64,000 nt of DNA from Streptomyces fulvoviolaceus (lineage in GTDB: Bacteria; Actinomycetota; Actinomycetes; Streptomycetales; Streptomycetaceae): contig NZ_JOEY01000043.1 of NCBI RefSeq assembly GCF_000718165.1, positions 1 through 64,000 on the forward strand, given 5' to 3'. A program made the translations under genes and the position numbers. Shown here piece by piece: positions 55,687 through 63,986 of the stretch (positions are counted from its first letter, which is position 1; each line of letters starts with the position of its first letter). The notes beneath the pieces are model-generated. The model ran no database searches and had not been told where the DNA came from. It saw only the letters and a list, made by a program, of their open reading frames with translations.

Positions 55687-56708
55687 CGACCCTCACCTCC
55701 GCGATCGCCGCGCCCCAGGTCCTCGACCGTTGCCGCGGGTTGGTGCAACCCGCGCTGCGGGAAGCCGTCGGCCGTCTGCACCCGTGGGTCGGTGAGATGG
55801 CCGCGTACTCCTTCGGCTGGTGCGAGGTCGGCGGTGCCCCGGCCGACGCGTCCGGCGGCAAGGGCGTGCGGCAGGCGCTCGCCGTCCTGGGTGCCGAGGC
55901 GGCCGGCGCGCCCGGGCGGGCCGGAGTCTCCGCGGCGGTCGCGGTGGAGCTGGTGCACGCCTTCTCGCTGCTGCACGACGACATCATGGACGGCGACTCC
56001 GCCCGGCGCCGTCGCCCCACGGTGTGGAAGGCGTACGGCACCGGCCCGGCGGTCCTCGCGGGTGACGCCCTGTTCGCCCTGGCCGTCGAGACGCTCACCG
56101 CCGCACCCGCAGGCCCCGAAGCCGTACGCCTGCTGTCCACGGCGCTGGCCGACCTGGTGCGCGGGCAGGCGGACGACCTGCTCTTCGCCGCGCGTCCCTG
56201 GACGGGTCCCGAGCGGGTGCGGCCGGCCGAGTACCGGACGATGGCCGAGCACAAGACCGGCGCGCTGCTGGGCTGTGCGGCCGCGCTGGGCGCCTCTCTC
56301 GGTGGCGCACCCCCGGCCACGGTCGCCGCCCTCGGCCTGGCCGGGCGGCATCTGGGGGTCGCGTTCCAGGTCGTCGACGACGTCCTGGGGATCTGGGGCG
56401 ATCCCCTCGTCACCGGGAAGCCCGTGCACGGCGATCTGCGCGAGCGGAAGAAGACACTCCCGGTGCTGCTCGCGCTCGACTCCCCCACGCCCACGGCCGC
56501 GCGCCTTGCCCGGCTTCTGGAAGCGGACGCGGAGCCCGAGGTGCTGGCCGCGCTGATGGGCGAGGCGGGTGGCCGGACGGCGGCCCTGGCCGAGGCGCGC
56601 AGGAACATCGCGGCCGTGGAGGCGGCGCTCGCCGGCGTGCCGCTGGAGGCGGGGGCGGCGGACGGGCTGCGGTCCCTGCTGCACTATCTCGTACGGCGTG
56701 ATCTCTGA
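55683..56708 (+). CDS. Polyprenyl diphosphate synthase
   Basis: A 341-residue trans-isoprenyl diphosphate synthase that condenses isopentenyl units into C15-C30 chains. The first Asp motif is D99-DIMD103 (LLHDDIMDGD), preceded by GGKGVRQ, and the second is D232-D233 in FQVVDDVLGIWGD. The chain-length position before the first motif (HAFSLLHDD) has no bulky Tyr/Phe pair, which favours geranylgeranyl or longer. No terpene cyclase or carotenoid genes are near, so the product's fate is unknown. It overlaps the TPR gene. Confidence 0.92.
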   Translation: MTTLTSAIAAPQVLDRCRGLVQPALREAVGRLHPWVGEMAAYSFGWCEVGGAPADASGGKGVRQALAVLGAEAAGAPGRAGVSAAVAVELVHAFSLLHDDIMDGDSARRRRPTVWKAYGTGPAVLAGDALFALAVETLTAAPAGPEAVRLLSTALADLVRGQADDLLFAARPWTGPERVRPAEYRTMAEHKTGALLGCAAALGASLGGAPPATVAALGLAGRHLGVAFQVVDDVLGIWGDPLVTGKPVHGDLRERKKTLPVLLALDSPTPTAARLARLLEADAEPEVLAALMGEAGGRTAALAEARRNIAAVEAALAGVPLEAGAADGLRSLLHYLVRRDL

Positions 56709-56788
56709 ACCGAGTTGACCGCCGCCGCCCGCCGGGACAGGGTTCGAAACGGCACGGATCCTCACCCCGCGCCGGAAGGAAGACCGTC

Positions 56789-57748
56789 TTGATCGGCATC
56801 ACGGACATCGAGCACGCGGCCGAGCAGATCGCCGGACACGTCGTACGCACCCCGACGTTGCCGAGCCCCGGCCTGTCCGCGCTGCTCGGCGCCCCGGTCA
56901 CCACGAAGCTCGAACTGCTCCAGCGCACCGGCTCGTTCAAGGCCCGCGGGGCGACGGCCAAGCTGCTCTCGCTGAGCGAGGCCGAGCGGGCGGCCGGGGT
57001 CGTGGCGGTCAGCGGCGGCAACCACGGGATCGCTCTCGCGGTCATGGCCGCCGCCCTCGATGTGAAGGCCACGGTGGTCATGCCGCGGTCGGCGCCCGCC
57101 CGGTCCGTGGAGATCGTGGAGTCCGCCGGTGCGTCGCTGCGGCTGACCGAGGACATGGACGGCGCGTTCTCGCTCGTGACCCGGCTGCGGGACGAGGGGC
57201 TGACGCTGGTCCACCCCTTCGACGACCCCGTGGTGATCGCCGGACAGGGCACCGTCGGACTGGAGTTCGCCGAGGACGCCGACGACATCACCGACGTCCT
57301 CGTCAGCATCGGGGGCGGCGGGCTGATCGCCGGGGTCGCGACGGCGCTGCGGGCCCATCGCCCGGGCGTGCGGATCTGGGGCGTGGAGACCGAGGGCGCC
57401 CAGGCCATGTCCGAGGCACTGGCCGCGGACGGACCGGTGCCGGTCACGCTGTCCTCGATCGTGTCCACCCTCAGCGCCCCGTCCGTGTCCCGGCTGACGT
57501 ACGACCATGTGACGGCACTGGTCACCGAGGTCCTGGTGGTGCCGGACCGGGAGGCGGTGCGGGGCTGTCTCGATCTCGCCGAGCACGCCAAGGTGTGGGC
57601 CGAGCCGGCCGCCGGCTGTCTTCTGCCCGCGGCCCGGCAGGTGCTCCAGCGGGTCGGCGACGGCGCCCGGCTGGGGCTCGTCCTGTGCGGGGGCAACGCG
57701 ACCACCGCCGACGTCATGGCGTGGTCGGAGCGGTTCGGGCTGCGCTGA
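56789..57748 (+). CDS. Threonine/serine dehydratase (PLP enzyme)
   Basis: A 319-residue fold-type II PLP enzyme. Lys51 in GSFKARGA forms the Schiff base, SGGNHGIAL binds the PLP phosphate-proximal region, and the glycine loop is SIGGGGLIAGVATAL. It lacks the C-terminal ACT/regulatory domain, so it resembles catabolic threonine ammonia-lyase or serine/threonine racemase-like enzymes rather than the biosynthetic IlvA. The start is TTG 56789 behind GGAAGGAAG. It is 80 bases after the prenyl synthase. Confidence 0.9.
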   Translation: MIGITDIEHAAEQIAGHVVRTPTLPSPGLSALLGAPVTTKLELLQRTGSFKARGATAKLLSLSEAERAAGVVAVSGGNHGIALAVMAAALDVKATVVMPRSAPARSVEIVESAGASLRLTEDMDGAFSLVTRLRDEGLTLVHPFDDPVVIAGQGTVGLEFAEDADDITDVLVSIGGGGLIAGVATALRAHRPGVRIWGVETEGAQAMSEALAADGPVPVTLSSIVSTLSAPSVSRLTYDHVTALVTEVLVVPDREAVRGCLDLAEHAKVWAEPAAGCLLPAARQVLQRVGDGARLGLVLCGGNATTADVMAWSERFGLR

Positions 57749-57864
57749 GGCTCCGAGGCAGGCGGCGCCCAACTCCGGTCAACGGCCGGACAGTTCTGCT
57801 GACCCGCCGTAAAGCAGCCGAACAAAAGGAAAGCGATGGCCATCGGTTGGGAATTCGTTGAACA

Positions 57865-57893
57865 CACACCGCGGTACTCCCCGTACCTGTGTG
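57865..57893. promoter_or_regulatory. Imperfect inverted repeat before the pseudokinase gene
   Basis: CACACCGCGGTAC and GTACCTGTGTG can pair as CACAC and GGTAC on the left with GTACC and GTGTG on the right, leaving a bulge. It is 36 bases before the start codon. Confidence 0.3.
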
Positions 57894-57928
57894 AAAGGTG
57901 AGAGCCAGGGGTTCAGCGAGGGATGACC

Positions 57929-59545
57929 ATGGTCAAGGCGCACGTCTCCACGCAGCAGTTGGTCGCCGGAAGGTATCGGCTCCTGGATGTCCTGCACCGC
58001 GAGACCAACCGTATCTGCTGGTACGGCGAAGACGCCACGACCGGATATCCCTGCCTTCTCACACAGATCGGGCTCCCGGCCGACCCGGACGGAGAGACCT
58101 CGCTGCGGGCCACCGCGCGGGTCATCCGCATGTCCGAGACCCTTGGCATGCTGTGCCCCGGCCGGGTCGCCACGGTCATCGACGCCGGGGAGGACGACGG
58201 CACCCTGTGGACCGTCACCGAGTGCATCGACGGGATCCCGCTCGGCGAACTCGTCGCCCGGCAGGGCACGTTCAACTACGCACGGGCGGCGCGCATCGGC
58301 CTGGAGCTGCTCGACATCCTGGAGGCGGCACACGGCGAGGGCATCACCCACGGCGAACTCAGCCCGGGACAGATCTTCGTCCGCAACCAGGGCTCCCTCG
58401 TGGTCACCGGCTTCGGGCTGGCCGGCGCGACCCTCGCCCCCCGGCTCACCGCACCGTCGTACGCCTCGCCGGAGCAGGCCCGCGACGAGCGCATCGGGCC
58501 GGCCGCCGACCTGTGGGCGCTCGGCGCGATCCTCTACACGTTGGTCGAGGGACGCCCGCCCTTCCGCGACCGTGACCAGCCGGAGGCCACCCTGAGGGGG
58601 GTGGACCGCCTGCCGCTGCGTTCGCCGGTGCGTGCCGGGCCGCTCACGCCGACCGTCCAGGGGCTGCTCCGCAAGAACTCCAGGGAACGGCTGACCCGTC
58701 CGGTGGTGCGCGAGGCGCTCACCCGGGTGCTGAACGAGGACCCCGACGGGACCCTGCAGGCGGTGTCCAGGCCCCGGCTGCGCGGGATGTACGCCGCGGC
58801 CCCGGGCTGGAGCAGGCGCACCCTGGTCGCCGGCACCGCACTCGCCGTCGTCACGGTCGCCGTATCCGTCCTCGTGGTGACCCGCCAGCTGACGGACGAC
58901 GACTCCTCCGGGACGGGCGCGGCGACCCGCCCGTCCCCTTCCACCCCGACATCCGCCTCTGCCTCCGCTTCCGTGCCCGGAAGCAACACCGGCGGACAGA
59001 GCCCCAGTCCGTCCGGGACGCCGACACCCACACCGACGCCGACGCCGACCGCATCCCCGTCCCCATCGGGTACGGCACTGCCCGCCGGATACAGCCGGTA
59101 CCACTCCCCCGAGGGCTTCACCGTCGCCCTCCCCAAGGGCTGGAAAGCGCTGCGCACCACACGCCAGTCCGATCTGGCGTACCGCGTCACCTTCGGTGCC
59201 ACCGGCGACCCGCGCACGCTCGCCGTCACTTACAGCGAACGTGTGGGCGCCGATCCCGTCGCCGTCTGGCGCGACGACGTCGAGCCGGGGCTGAAGGAAG
59301 AGGGCGCGTACGAGCGCATCGGAGAGATCCGGGCGACGACGTATCAGGGCCGCGAGGCCGCCGACATGCAGTGGCTCTCCGAGGTCGATGGGACGCAGGT
59401 GCGCACCTTCGGCCGCGGCTTCCTCATCGGCGAGGGACGCGGCTACTCGCTGCGGTGGACCACCCCGGCCGCGGACTGGAACGACTCCGCGAACCGGGAG
59501 GCCCTGGACACCTTCCTGACAACCTTCCGGCTGCCCTCAGACTGA
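57929..59545 (+). CDS. Membrane-anchored serine/threonine pseudokinase
   Basis: A 538-residue protein with a protein kinase-like domain (residues about 15-260), one membrane segment (about 300-322, LVAGTALAVVTVAVSVLVVT), a Ser/Pro/Thr-rich linker and a C-terminal extracellular domain (about 390-538). The kinase core is defective: the catalytic loop HRDxxxxN reads H141-GELSPGQ148, so Asp is Glu, DFG reads G161-FG, the VAIK lysine is missing (CLLTQI) and the P-loop lacks its glycines. It probably binds rather than phosphorylates. ATG 57929 is 6 bases after GAGGG; ATG 57923 has no spacing. Confidence 0.88.
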   Translation: MVKAHVSTQQLVAGRYRLLDVLHRETNRICWYGEDATTGYPCLLTQIGLPADPDGETSLRATARVIRMSETLGMLCPGRVATVIDAGEDDGTLWTVTECIDGIPLGELVARQGTFNYARAARIGLELLDILEAAHGEGITHGELSPGQIFVRNQGSLVVTGFGLAGATLAPRLTAPSYASPEQARDERIGPAADLWALGAILYTLVEGRPPFRDRDQPEATLRGVDRLPLRSPVRAGPLTPTVQGLLRKNSRERLTRPVVREALTRVLNEDPDGTLQAVSRPRLRGMYAAAPGWSRRTLVAGTALAVVTVAVSVLVVTRQLTDDDSSGTGAATRPSPSTPTSASASASVPGSNTGGQSPSPSGTPTPTPTPTPTASPSPSGTALPAGYSRYHSPEGFTVALPKGWKALRTTRQSDLAYRVTFGATGDPRTLAVTYSERVGADPVAVWRDDVEPGLKEEGAYERIGEIRATTYQGREAADMQWLSEVDGTQVRTFGRGFLIGEGRGYSLRWTTPAADWNDSANREALDTFLTTFRLPSD

Positions 59546-60979
59546 GCGGGGCGCCCGCAGCCGGCGCAGCGGACCGCCGTGCAGCGGCGTGGTGCGCCAG
59601 CGCGCGGTGAACGTCCGGTCCACGAGAGAGCACGTCACCACCAGGTGGTGCGGTGTCTCCAGGAACGCCACGTCGAGGGCGAGGGTGTCCGCGTCGGTCC
59701 AGCCCCCGCTCACCGCGGTGGGCACCGGCGTGTCTTCGACCCTCCACCCGCTCTCCCCGAGCCGCAGATCCAGCCGGTGACCGTCCTCGATGAGTGTCAG
59801 AGTCCAGCCGGCCGCGTCCGCCCCGACCCCGACGCCGGTCAGGGTCGGCTGGTCGGCGCAGGCACCGCCGTACGGCGTGAATTCGGCGGCGGACCAGGCC
59901 TCCGTACGGTCCGGGGGCGTCGGCTTGCCCGCGGCAGGCGGCAGGGCGAGCCGCGTGAGGCGGTCCGCCAGGGCGGCGTCCGCCGCCTCCCGGCCGGGCA
60001 GCGGGCCGGGCGCGAAGGCGGGCAGCAGGTGTTTCCACGCCAGGTTCAACAGCTCCGGCATGTCCTCGGTCGCCGCCGTGATCGCGATCACGGCGTCCTG
60101 CTCGGGCAGTACGACACAGAACTGTCCGTAGGCCCCGTCCCCGCGGTAGCCGTGCCGGGACATCCAGAACTGGAAGCCGTAGCCCTGCTGCCAGTCCGAC
60201 AGCGCGCCCTGAGGGGTGCCGTCCGCGTTCGCGACATGCACGCGCGTGGCCTCGGCCACCCACTCCTCGGGCAGCAGCCGCTTGCCCTCCCACACACCGC
60301 CCTGCAGATACAGCAGGCCGAGCCGGGCGATCGCGTCGGTGGTGGCGTGCAGCCCGCTGAAGCCCAGCTCGCGGCCCGTCCGGTCGCTGATCCACGCCAA
60401 CTCGCCGATGCCGAGCGGGTCCAGGAGCCGGGGCCGCAGGTATTCGGTGAGCGGCTGGCCCGTGACGCGCTGGAGGATCGCGGCAAGCGTGTACGTGGCC
60501 GGCTGGTTGTACGCGAAGACAGTGCCGGGATCGCGGTCCGGGGGCAGCAGGAGGAATCCGCGGACCAGTTCCTCGGGGTCCAGGGCGCGCGCCCGGTCGA
60601 AGGTCTCCTCCAGGTGCCCGCTGGACATCGACGCCACGTGCCGGACGAGTATCGCGCGGCTGCGCGGGTCGGTGATGTCGGCCTCGAACTCCGGGAAGTA
60701 CGAGATCACCGGGTCGTCCAGCCGGATCAGCCCCTCGGCGACGGCGAATCCGGCGGCCGTCGCGGTGAAGCTCTTGCTGAGTGAGTAGAGAAGATGCAGG
60801 CGGTCGGGGGTGTACGGCGCCCACCAGCCGGACGCCACGACGTGACCGTGCCGCAGCACCATCAGACTGTGCGGCTCGATGTCCGGCGCGGCTTCGAGGG
60901 CGTCGAGGAAGTCCTGGACGCCAGAAGCGTCGACGCCCTGGGCGGCGGGGGTACTTGTGGGCAGGGAACGGACACTCAT
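59537..60979 (-). CDS. Serine hydrolase (beta-lactamase family), cytoplasmic
   Basis: A 480-residue penicillin-binding-fold hydrolase of esterase type. The nucleophile motif S66-LSK69 is clear (LLYSLSKSF). The second motif reads YNQ (AYNQPATYT) where class C enzymes have Y-x-N. No signal peptide is present. ATG 60979 has GAGAGG 8 bases ahead. It is convergent with the pseudokinase, overlapping by 9 bases, and divergent from the unknown gene at 61170. The substrate is unknown. Confidence 0.88.
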   Translation of the reverse strand: MSVRSLPTSTPAAQGVDASGVQDFLDALEAAPDIEPHSLMVLRHGHVVASGWWAPYTPDRLHLLYSLSKSFTATAAGFAVAEGLIRLDDPVISYFPEFEADITDPRSRAILVRHVASMSSGHLEETFDRARALDPEELVRGFLLLPPDRDPGTVFAYNQPATYTLAAILQRVTGQPLTEYLRPRLLDPLGIGELAWISDRTGRELGFSGLHATTDAIARLGLLYLQGGVWEGKRLLPEEWVAEATRVHVANADGTPQGALSDWQQGYGFQFWMSRHGYRGDGAYGQFCVVLPEQDAVIAITAATEDMPELLNLAWKHLLPAFAPGPLPGREAADAALADRLTRLALPPAAGKPTPPDRTEAWSAAEFTPYGGACADQPTLTGVGVGADAAGWTLTLIEDGHRLDLRLGESGWRVEDTPVPTAVSGGWTDADTLALDVAFLETPHHLVVTCSLVDRTFTARWRTTPLHGGPLRRLRAPRSV

Positions 60980-61095
60980 ACGGGCATCCTCTCCCGATCG
61001 TCCGCCGTGATCGAGAGGGTTTTCGAAGAGCGACGCGCATCTCACGGACCTCAAGGACGGCAAGGATTCTCCGGTGGGCCCATTAGGCTTCCGAG

Positions 61096-61135
61096 CTGCA
61101 CCTCGTGCAGTCGAAGTGCAGTCGAAGTGCACGAA
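61096..61135. repeat. 11-bp direct repeats and small dyad upstream of the unknown gene
   Basis: GTGCAGTCGAA is repeated in tandem at 61105-61115 and 61116-61126, with a third partial copy GTGCACGAA. The first unit also ends the dyad CTGCAC-CTC-GTGCAG (61096-61110). The array is 35 bases upstream of the start codon, with three CAGCC repeats in between. It is a likely regulator site. Confidence 0.5.
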
Positions 61136-61169
61136 CAGACCAGCCCAGCCCAGCCCAGGAGAGTCACCC

Positions 61170-62228
61170 GTGACCCTTGCGATCGACCCGTCCGAGACGT
61201 CGTCCGAAACGTCGGTTGAGACGTCCCCCGCGCCCCTGTCCGACCTCGTCGCCCGGGACGCACGCGAGTTCGGGGTCTACGCGCGGACCGGAGGATGGGC
61301 CTTCGGCCTGATGGTGGCGCGCAGCGTACGGCCCGGCGGCCAGAGCGCGGACGAGACGCCGAAGGTGTCCGCGAAGGAGTTCGCCGAGCTGGCCGGGTGC
61401 TCGCCGGAGCGTGTCATGCGCTACTACAAGGCCTGGGACCGGGCCGCCGACGACGGCTTCGTCCCGCACTTCGAGGCCCTCGCGCCCGGCCAGGAGGTGG
61501 AGCTGCCGGACGCCGACGTCTGGCTCAGCTACTACGTCTCCCGCAACAGCGCCACCTCGGAGCGCGGCACGGCCATCGCCGAGGCCGCCGAGGCCGAGGG
61601 CATCCGCCCGACCAAGGCGCTGGAGGTGGCCGAGAACCCGACCGCCCTGCGCGCCGCGATCCTCGCTGACCCCTCCACCGCCCGGGCGGCCCGCAGCGCG
61701 CTGCTCGACCGGATCAAGGAGGACCCGGAGCTGCAGGCCGAGCTGGCCCGCGACGTCGTGCGCACCGACGACCTGAAGAAGGCGGTCGCCACCGAGAGCA
61801 GGACGTCCGACCGGATCGGCTACGTCCGCCAGATCGCGGAGTCGGGCCAGGTCAAGACGCCCGCCGGACAGACCATCGACGCGCCCGTCGACCTCCGCGA
61901 GGAGGCGGAGCGGCACCTGTCGCTCCTCGACGAGCTGGACGAGGGCGAGGACTCCGGCGAGTGGGCCACCGAGGCGTTCGACACCATGAAGTCCCTCGTC
62001 GCGGAGGCCGTGGAGGCCGACCCCGAACTCCGCGTCCAGGAAAAGCGGACGAAGTTCTACAGCAGCCTGCAGAAGGCGACCAAGGCGTTCGAGGAGCTCA
62101 CCTTCGACGACGCCCAGGACTTCTACGAGGACGACATGGTGCAGCGCCTCGAGGAACTCCAGCAGGCCATCGCCACCTGCCTCACGGCGCTGCGCGGTGG
62201 TGGGCAGGAGAATCCGCCGCAGGACTGA
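61170..62228 (+). CDS. Conserved hypothetical protein, possible DNA-binding
   Basis: A 352-residue protein I cannot place in a named family. Residues about 60-110 (VSAKEFAELAGCSPERVMRY) look like a helix-turn-helix, followed by AFGL-type conserved helices (RTSDRIGYVRQIAESGQVKT) and a long acidic coiled C-terminus (DAQDFYEDDMVQRLEELQQA). There is no membrane segment. GTG 61170 follows AGGAGAG. It precedes the SsgA-like gene by 61 bases on the same strand, suggesting a shared developmental role, and has iteron-like repeats upstream. Confidence 0.75.
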   Translation: MTLAIDPSETSSETSVETSPAPLSDLVARDAREFGVYARTGGWAFGLMVARSVRPGGQSADETPKVSAKEFAELAGCSPERVMRYYKAWDRAADDGFVPHFEALAPGQEVELPDADVWLSYYVSRNSATSERGTAIAEAAEAEGIRPTKALEVAENPTALRAAILADPSTARAARSALLDRIKEDPELQAELARDVVRTDDLKKAVATESRTSDRIGYVRQIAESGQVKTPAGQTIDAPVDLREEAERHLSLLDELDEGEDSGEWATEAFDTMKSLVAEAVEADPELRVQEKRTKFYSSLQKATKAFEELTFDDAQDFYEDDMVQRLEELQQAIATCLTALRGGGQENPPQD

Positions 62229-62289
62229 GCATTGTGCGCGCGGGAGGGGTACTAGAGGGCTCTACGTCCTTCACCCCGGAGGCCCTCAG

Positions 62290-62727
62290 GTGAACTCCTT
62301 CGCGCACAAGACCGCGCTCAAGACCCTGGTCGTCCAGCTCCAGGCGAGCGACACGGACCGTTTCCCCGTGCTCGCCCACCTGAGCTACGACGCGGCGGAC
62401 CCGTTCGCCGTCACCGCGGTGTTCAGTCATGACGGCCGGGTGCTGGCGCGGTGGCGGCTGGACCGGGAGATGCTCGCCGACGGCCTGCTGCGTCCGGTCG
62501 GGGTCGGGGACGTACGGCTGTGCCCCGTGTCGACCGGCATGTGGGAGGAGCTGCGCATGGACTTCTTCGGCGACGCCCGCCCCGATGGGGGCCGTCAGCA
62601 CGCCGTCGTGTTCGCGTGGGCCCCGGCGCTCGCGGCCTTCCTGCGGGAGACCGAGGAGGCCGTGCCGCCGGGTCGGGAGGACGTCGGCGTCGAGGACTTC
62701 CTGGCGTCGGTCATCGCCGGGGGCTGA
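62290..62727 (+). CDS. SsgA-like sporulation/cell-division regulator (SALP)
   Basis: A 145-residue SsgA-family protein (ALKTLVVQLQASDTDRFPVL, LSYDAADPFAVTAVFSHDG, WRLDREMLADGL). SALPs exist only in spore-forming actinomycetes, where they steer cell-wall enzymes and FtsZ during sporulation. S. coelicolor has seven, and the sequence alone does not tell which this is. GTG 62290 has GGAGG upstream. Possibly cotranscribed with the unknown gene before it. Confidence 0.93.
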   Translation: MNSFAHKTALKTLVVQLQASDTDRFPVLAHLSYDAADPFAVTAVFSHDGRVLARWRLDREMLADGLLRPVGVGDVRLCPVSTGMWEELRMDFFGDARPDGGRQHAVVFAWAPALAAFLRETEEAVPPGREDVGVEDFLASVIAGG

Positions 62728-62812
62728 TGCGGACGCCGGCTGAGTAGCCGTACTCATGCCGTCCTCGGCCCCCACCCCCGACGATGAGGACTCCACCGAG
62801 AAGGAGCCCCTC

Positions 62813-63544
62813 ATGACCGCTGCACGACGGCCCCTGCCTCCTGCGCTCGCCGTGTTCGTGGTCGCCGCGCTGGCCCTGTCCGCCTGGGGTCCGCGCGATC
62901 GCACGACCTGGTTCCTGGAAACCGTGTGGGTGCTGGTCGGCCTGCCGCTGATCGTGCTGACCTGGCGGCGCTTTCCCCTGACCGACCTGTTGTGCTGCCT
63001 GCTGGCGGCGCACGCGCTCGTCCTGGTGGTGGGCGGTCACTACACCTATGCGGAGGTGCCGCTCGGCGACTGGGTGCGCGACACGTTCGGGCTGGAGCGC
63101 AATCCGTACGACCGCTTCGGCCACCTCATGCAGGGCTTCGTACCGGCCGTCCTGGTACGGGAGTTGCTCAGCCGCACCTCGCCGTTGCGCGGCAGCCGCT
63201 GGCTGGCGCCGCTGACCGTGTGCGCCTGTCTCGCCTTCAGCGCCGTCTTCGAGATGCTCGAGTGGGCGGCCGCGGTGATCGGCGGCCAGGCGGCGGACGC
63301 CTTCCTGGCCACCCAGGGCGATGTGTGGGACACCCAGTGGGACATGTTCTGCGCCCTGATCGGCGCCACCGTCTCGGTGCTGCTGCTCGGCCGCCTGCAC
63401 GACCGGCAGCTGGCCGGCCTCCCTGTCAGCGCGTCGTATAGCGGTACCGGGTCCACGCCGGAAGCACGAACCAGCACAGCAGGTACCACCCGACGACTCC
63501 CGCGACCAGCCAGGGCACATAGTCGTCGTGGGTGGCGACCCTGA
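62813..63544 (+). CDS. DUF2238/YjdF-family membrane protein
   Basis: A 243-residue membrane protein with about six helices (ALAVFVVAALALSAWG, ETVWVLVGLPLIVLTW, LLCCLLAAHALVLVVGGHYT, LAPLTVCACLAFSAVFEML, MFCALIGATVSVLLLGRL). The signature GHYTYAEVPLGDW and NPYDRFGHLMQGF is typical of the family, whose function is unknown. ATG 62813 has AAGGAG 7 bases ahead. The last 40 residues are a basic tail that overlaps the opposite-strand gene. Confidence 0.85.
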   Translation: MTAARRPLPPALAVFVVAALALSAWGPRDRTTWFLETVWVLVGLPLIVLTWRRFPLTDLLCCLLAAHALVLVVGGHYTYAEVPLGDWVRDTFGLERNPYDRFGHLMQGFVPAVLVRELLSRTSPLRGSRWLAPLTVCACLAFSAVFEMLEWAAAVIGGQAADAFLATQGDVWDTQWDMFCALIGATVSVLLLGRLHDRQLAGLPVSASYSGTGSTPEARTSTAGTTRRLPRPARAHSRRGWRP

Positions 63545-63911
63545 GGATCAGCAGGAGCGAGGCGGTCGTCGTGGCGAGCAGCAACAGGAGGCCGACGAAG
63601 GTCAGCCGGGAGGCCCAGTGCACGGCCTGGGGTTTGACCTTCCGCCCGGAGACCAGGCGGTGCAGGGACACCGGCCCGATCAGCGCGCCGGTCGCGCAGG
63701 CGCCCAGGACGACCGTGACGATGTAGATCGTCTGGTCCGTGTCCTCCAGGGTGGCGTACTTCGGGGTGAACACGACGGTGAGCAGGAAGCCGAACAGGAT
63801 CTGCACGCCCATCTGGGCCACGCGGACCTCCTGGATGAGCTCGGCCCACCTGCGGTCGGCCCGCTCTTCCTCGGACTCGTCGCGCCCCGTCCGCGTGTCT
63901 TCCTCCACCAT
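63426..63911 (-). CDS. DUF6328 membrane protein
   Basis: A 161-residue membrane protein with an acidic N-terminal tail (about 30 residues) and four membrane segments (GVQILFGFLLTVVF, YIVTVVLGACATGALI, LTFVGLLLLLATTTASLLLI, WLVAGVVGWYLLCWFVL). It resembles DUF6328, of unknown function. ATG 63911 is the chosen start. Its 3' end overlaps the DUF2238 gene by 119 bases tail to tail. Confidence 0.78.
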   Translation of the reverse strand: MVEEDTRTGRDESEEERADRRWAELIQEVRVAQMGVQILFGFLLTVVFTPKYATLEDTDQTIYIVTVVLGACATGALIGPVSLHRLVSGRKVKPQAVHWASRLTFVGLLLLLATTTASLLLILRVATHDDYVPWLVAGVVGWYLLCWFVLPAWTRYRYTTR

Positions 63912-63948
63912 GCGGTCCGTGTAACCAGCCGCCGATCGGCCAAACAAG

Positions 63949-63986
63949 CGGCCCCGGGAGCAGCGGGGCGGCTGCTCCCGGGGCCG
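63949..63986 (-). terminator. Hairpin terminator for a minus-strand gene to the right
   Basis: CGGCCCCGGGAGCAGC and GCTGCTCCCGGGGCCG form a perfect 16-bp stem with a 6-base loop. On the minus strand it is followed by CTTGTTTGG, so it probably ends a gene beyond the window edge whose stop lies nearby. Confidence 0.65.

Noticed and set aside
61096..61135. Possible replication origin iterons
   Set aside because: Only two to three units, no AT-rich region, no replication gene; the downstream protein is a chromosomal-type gene.
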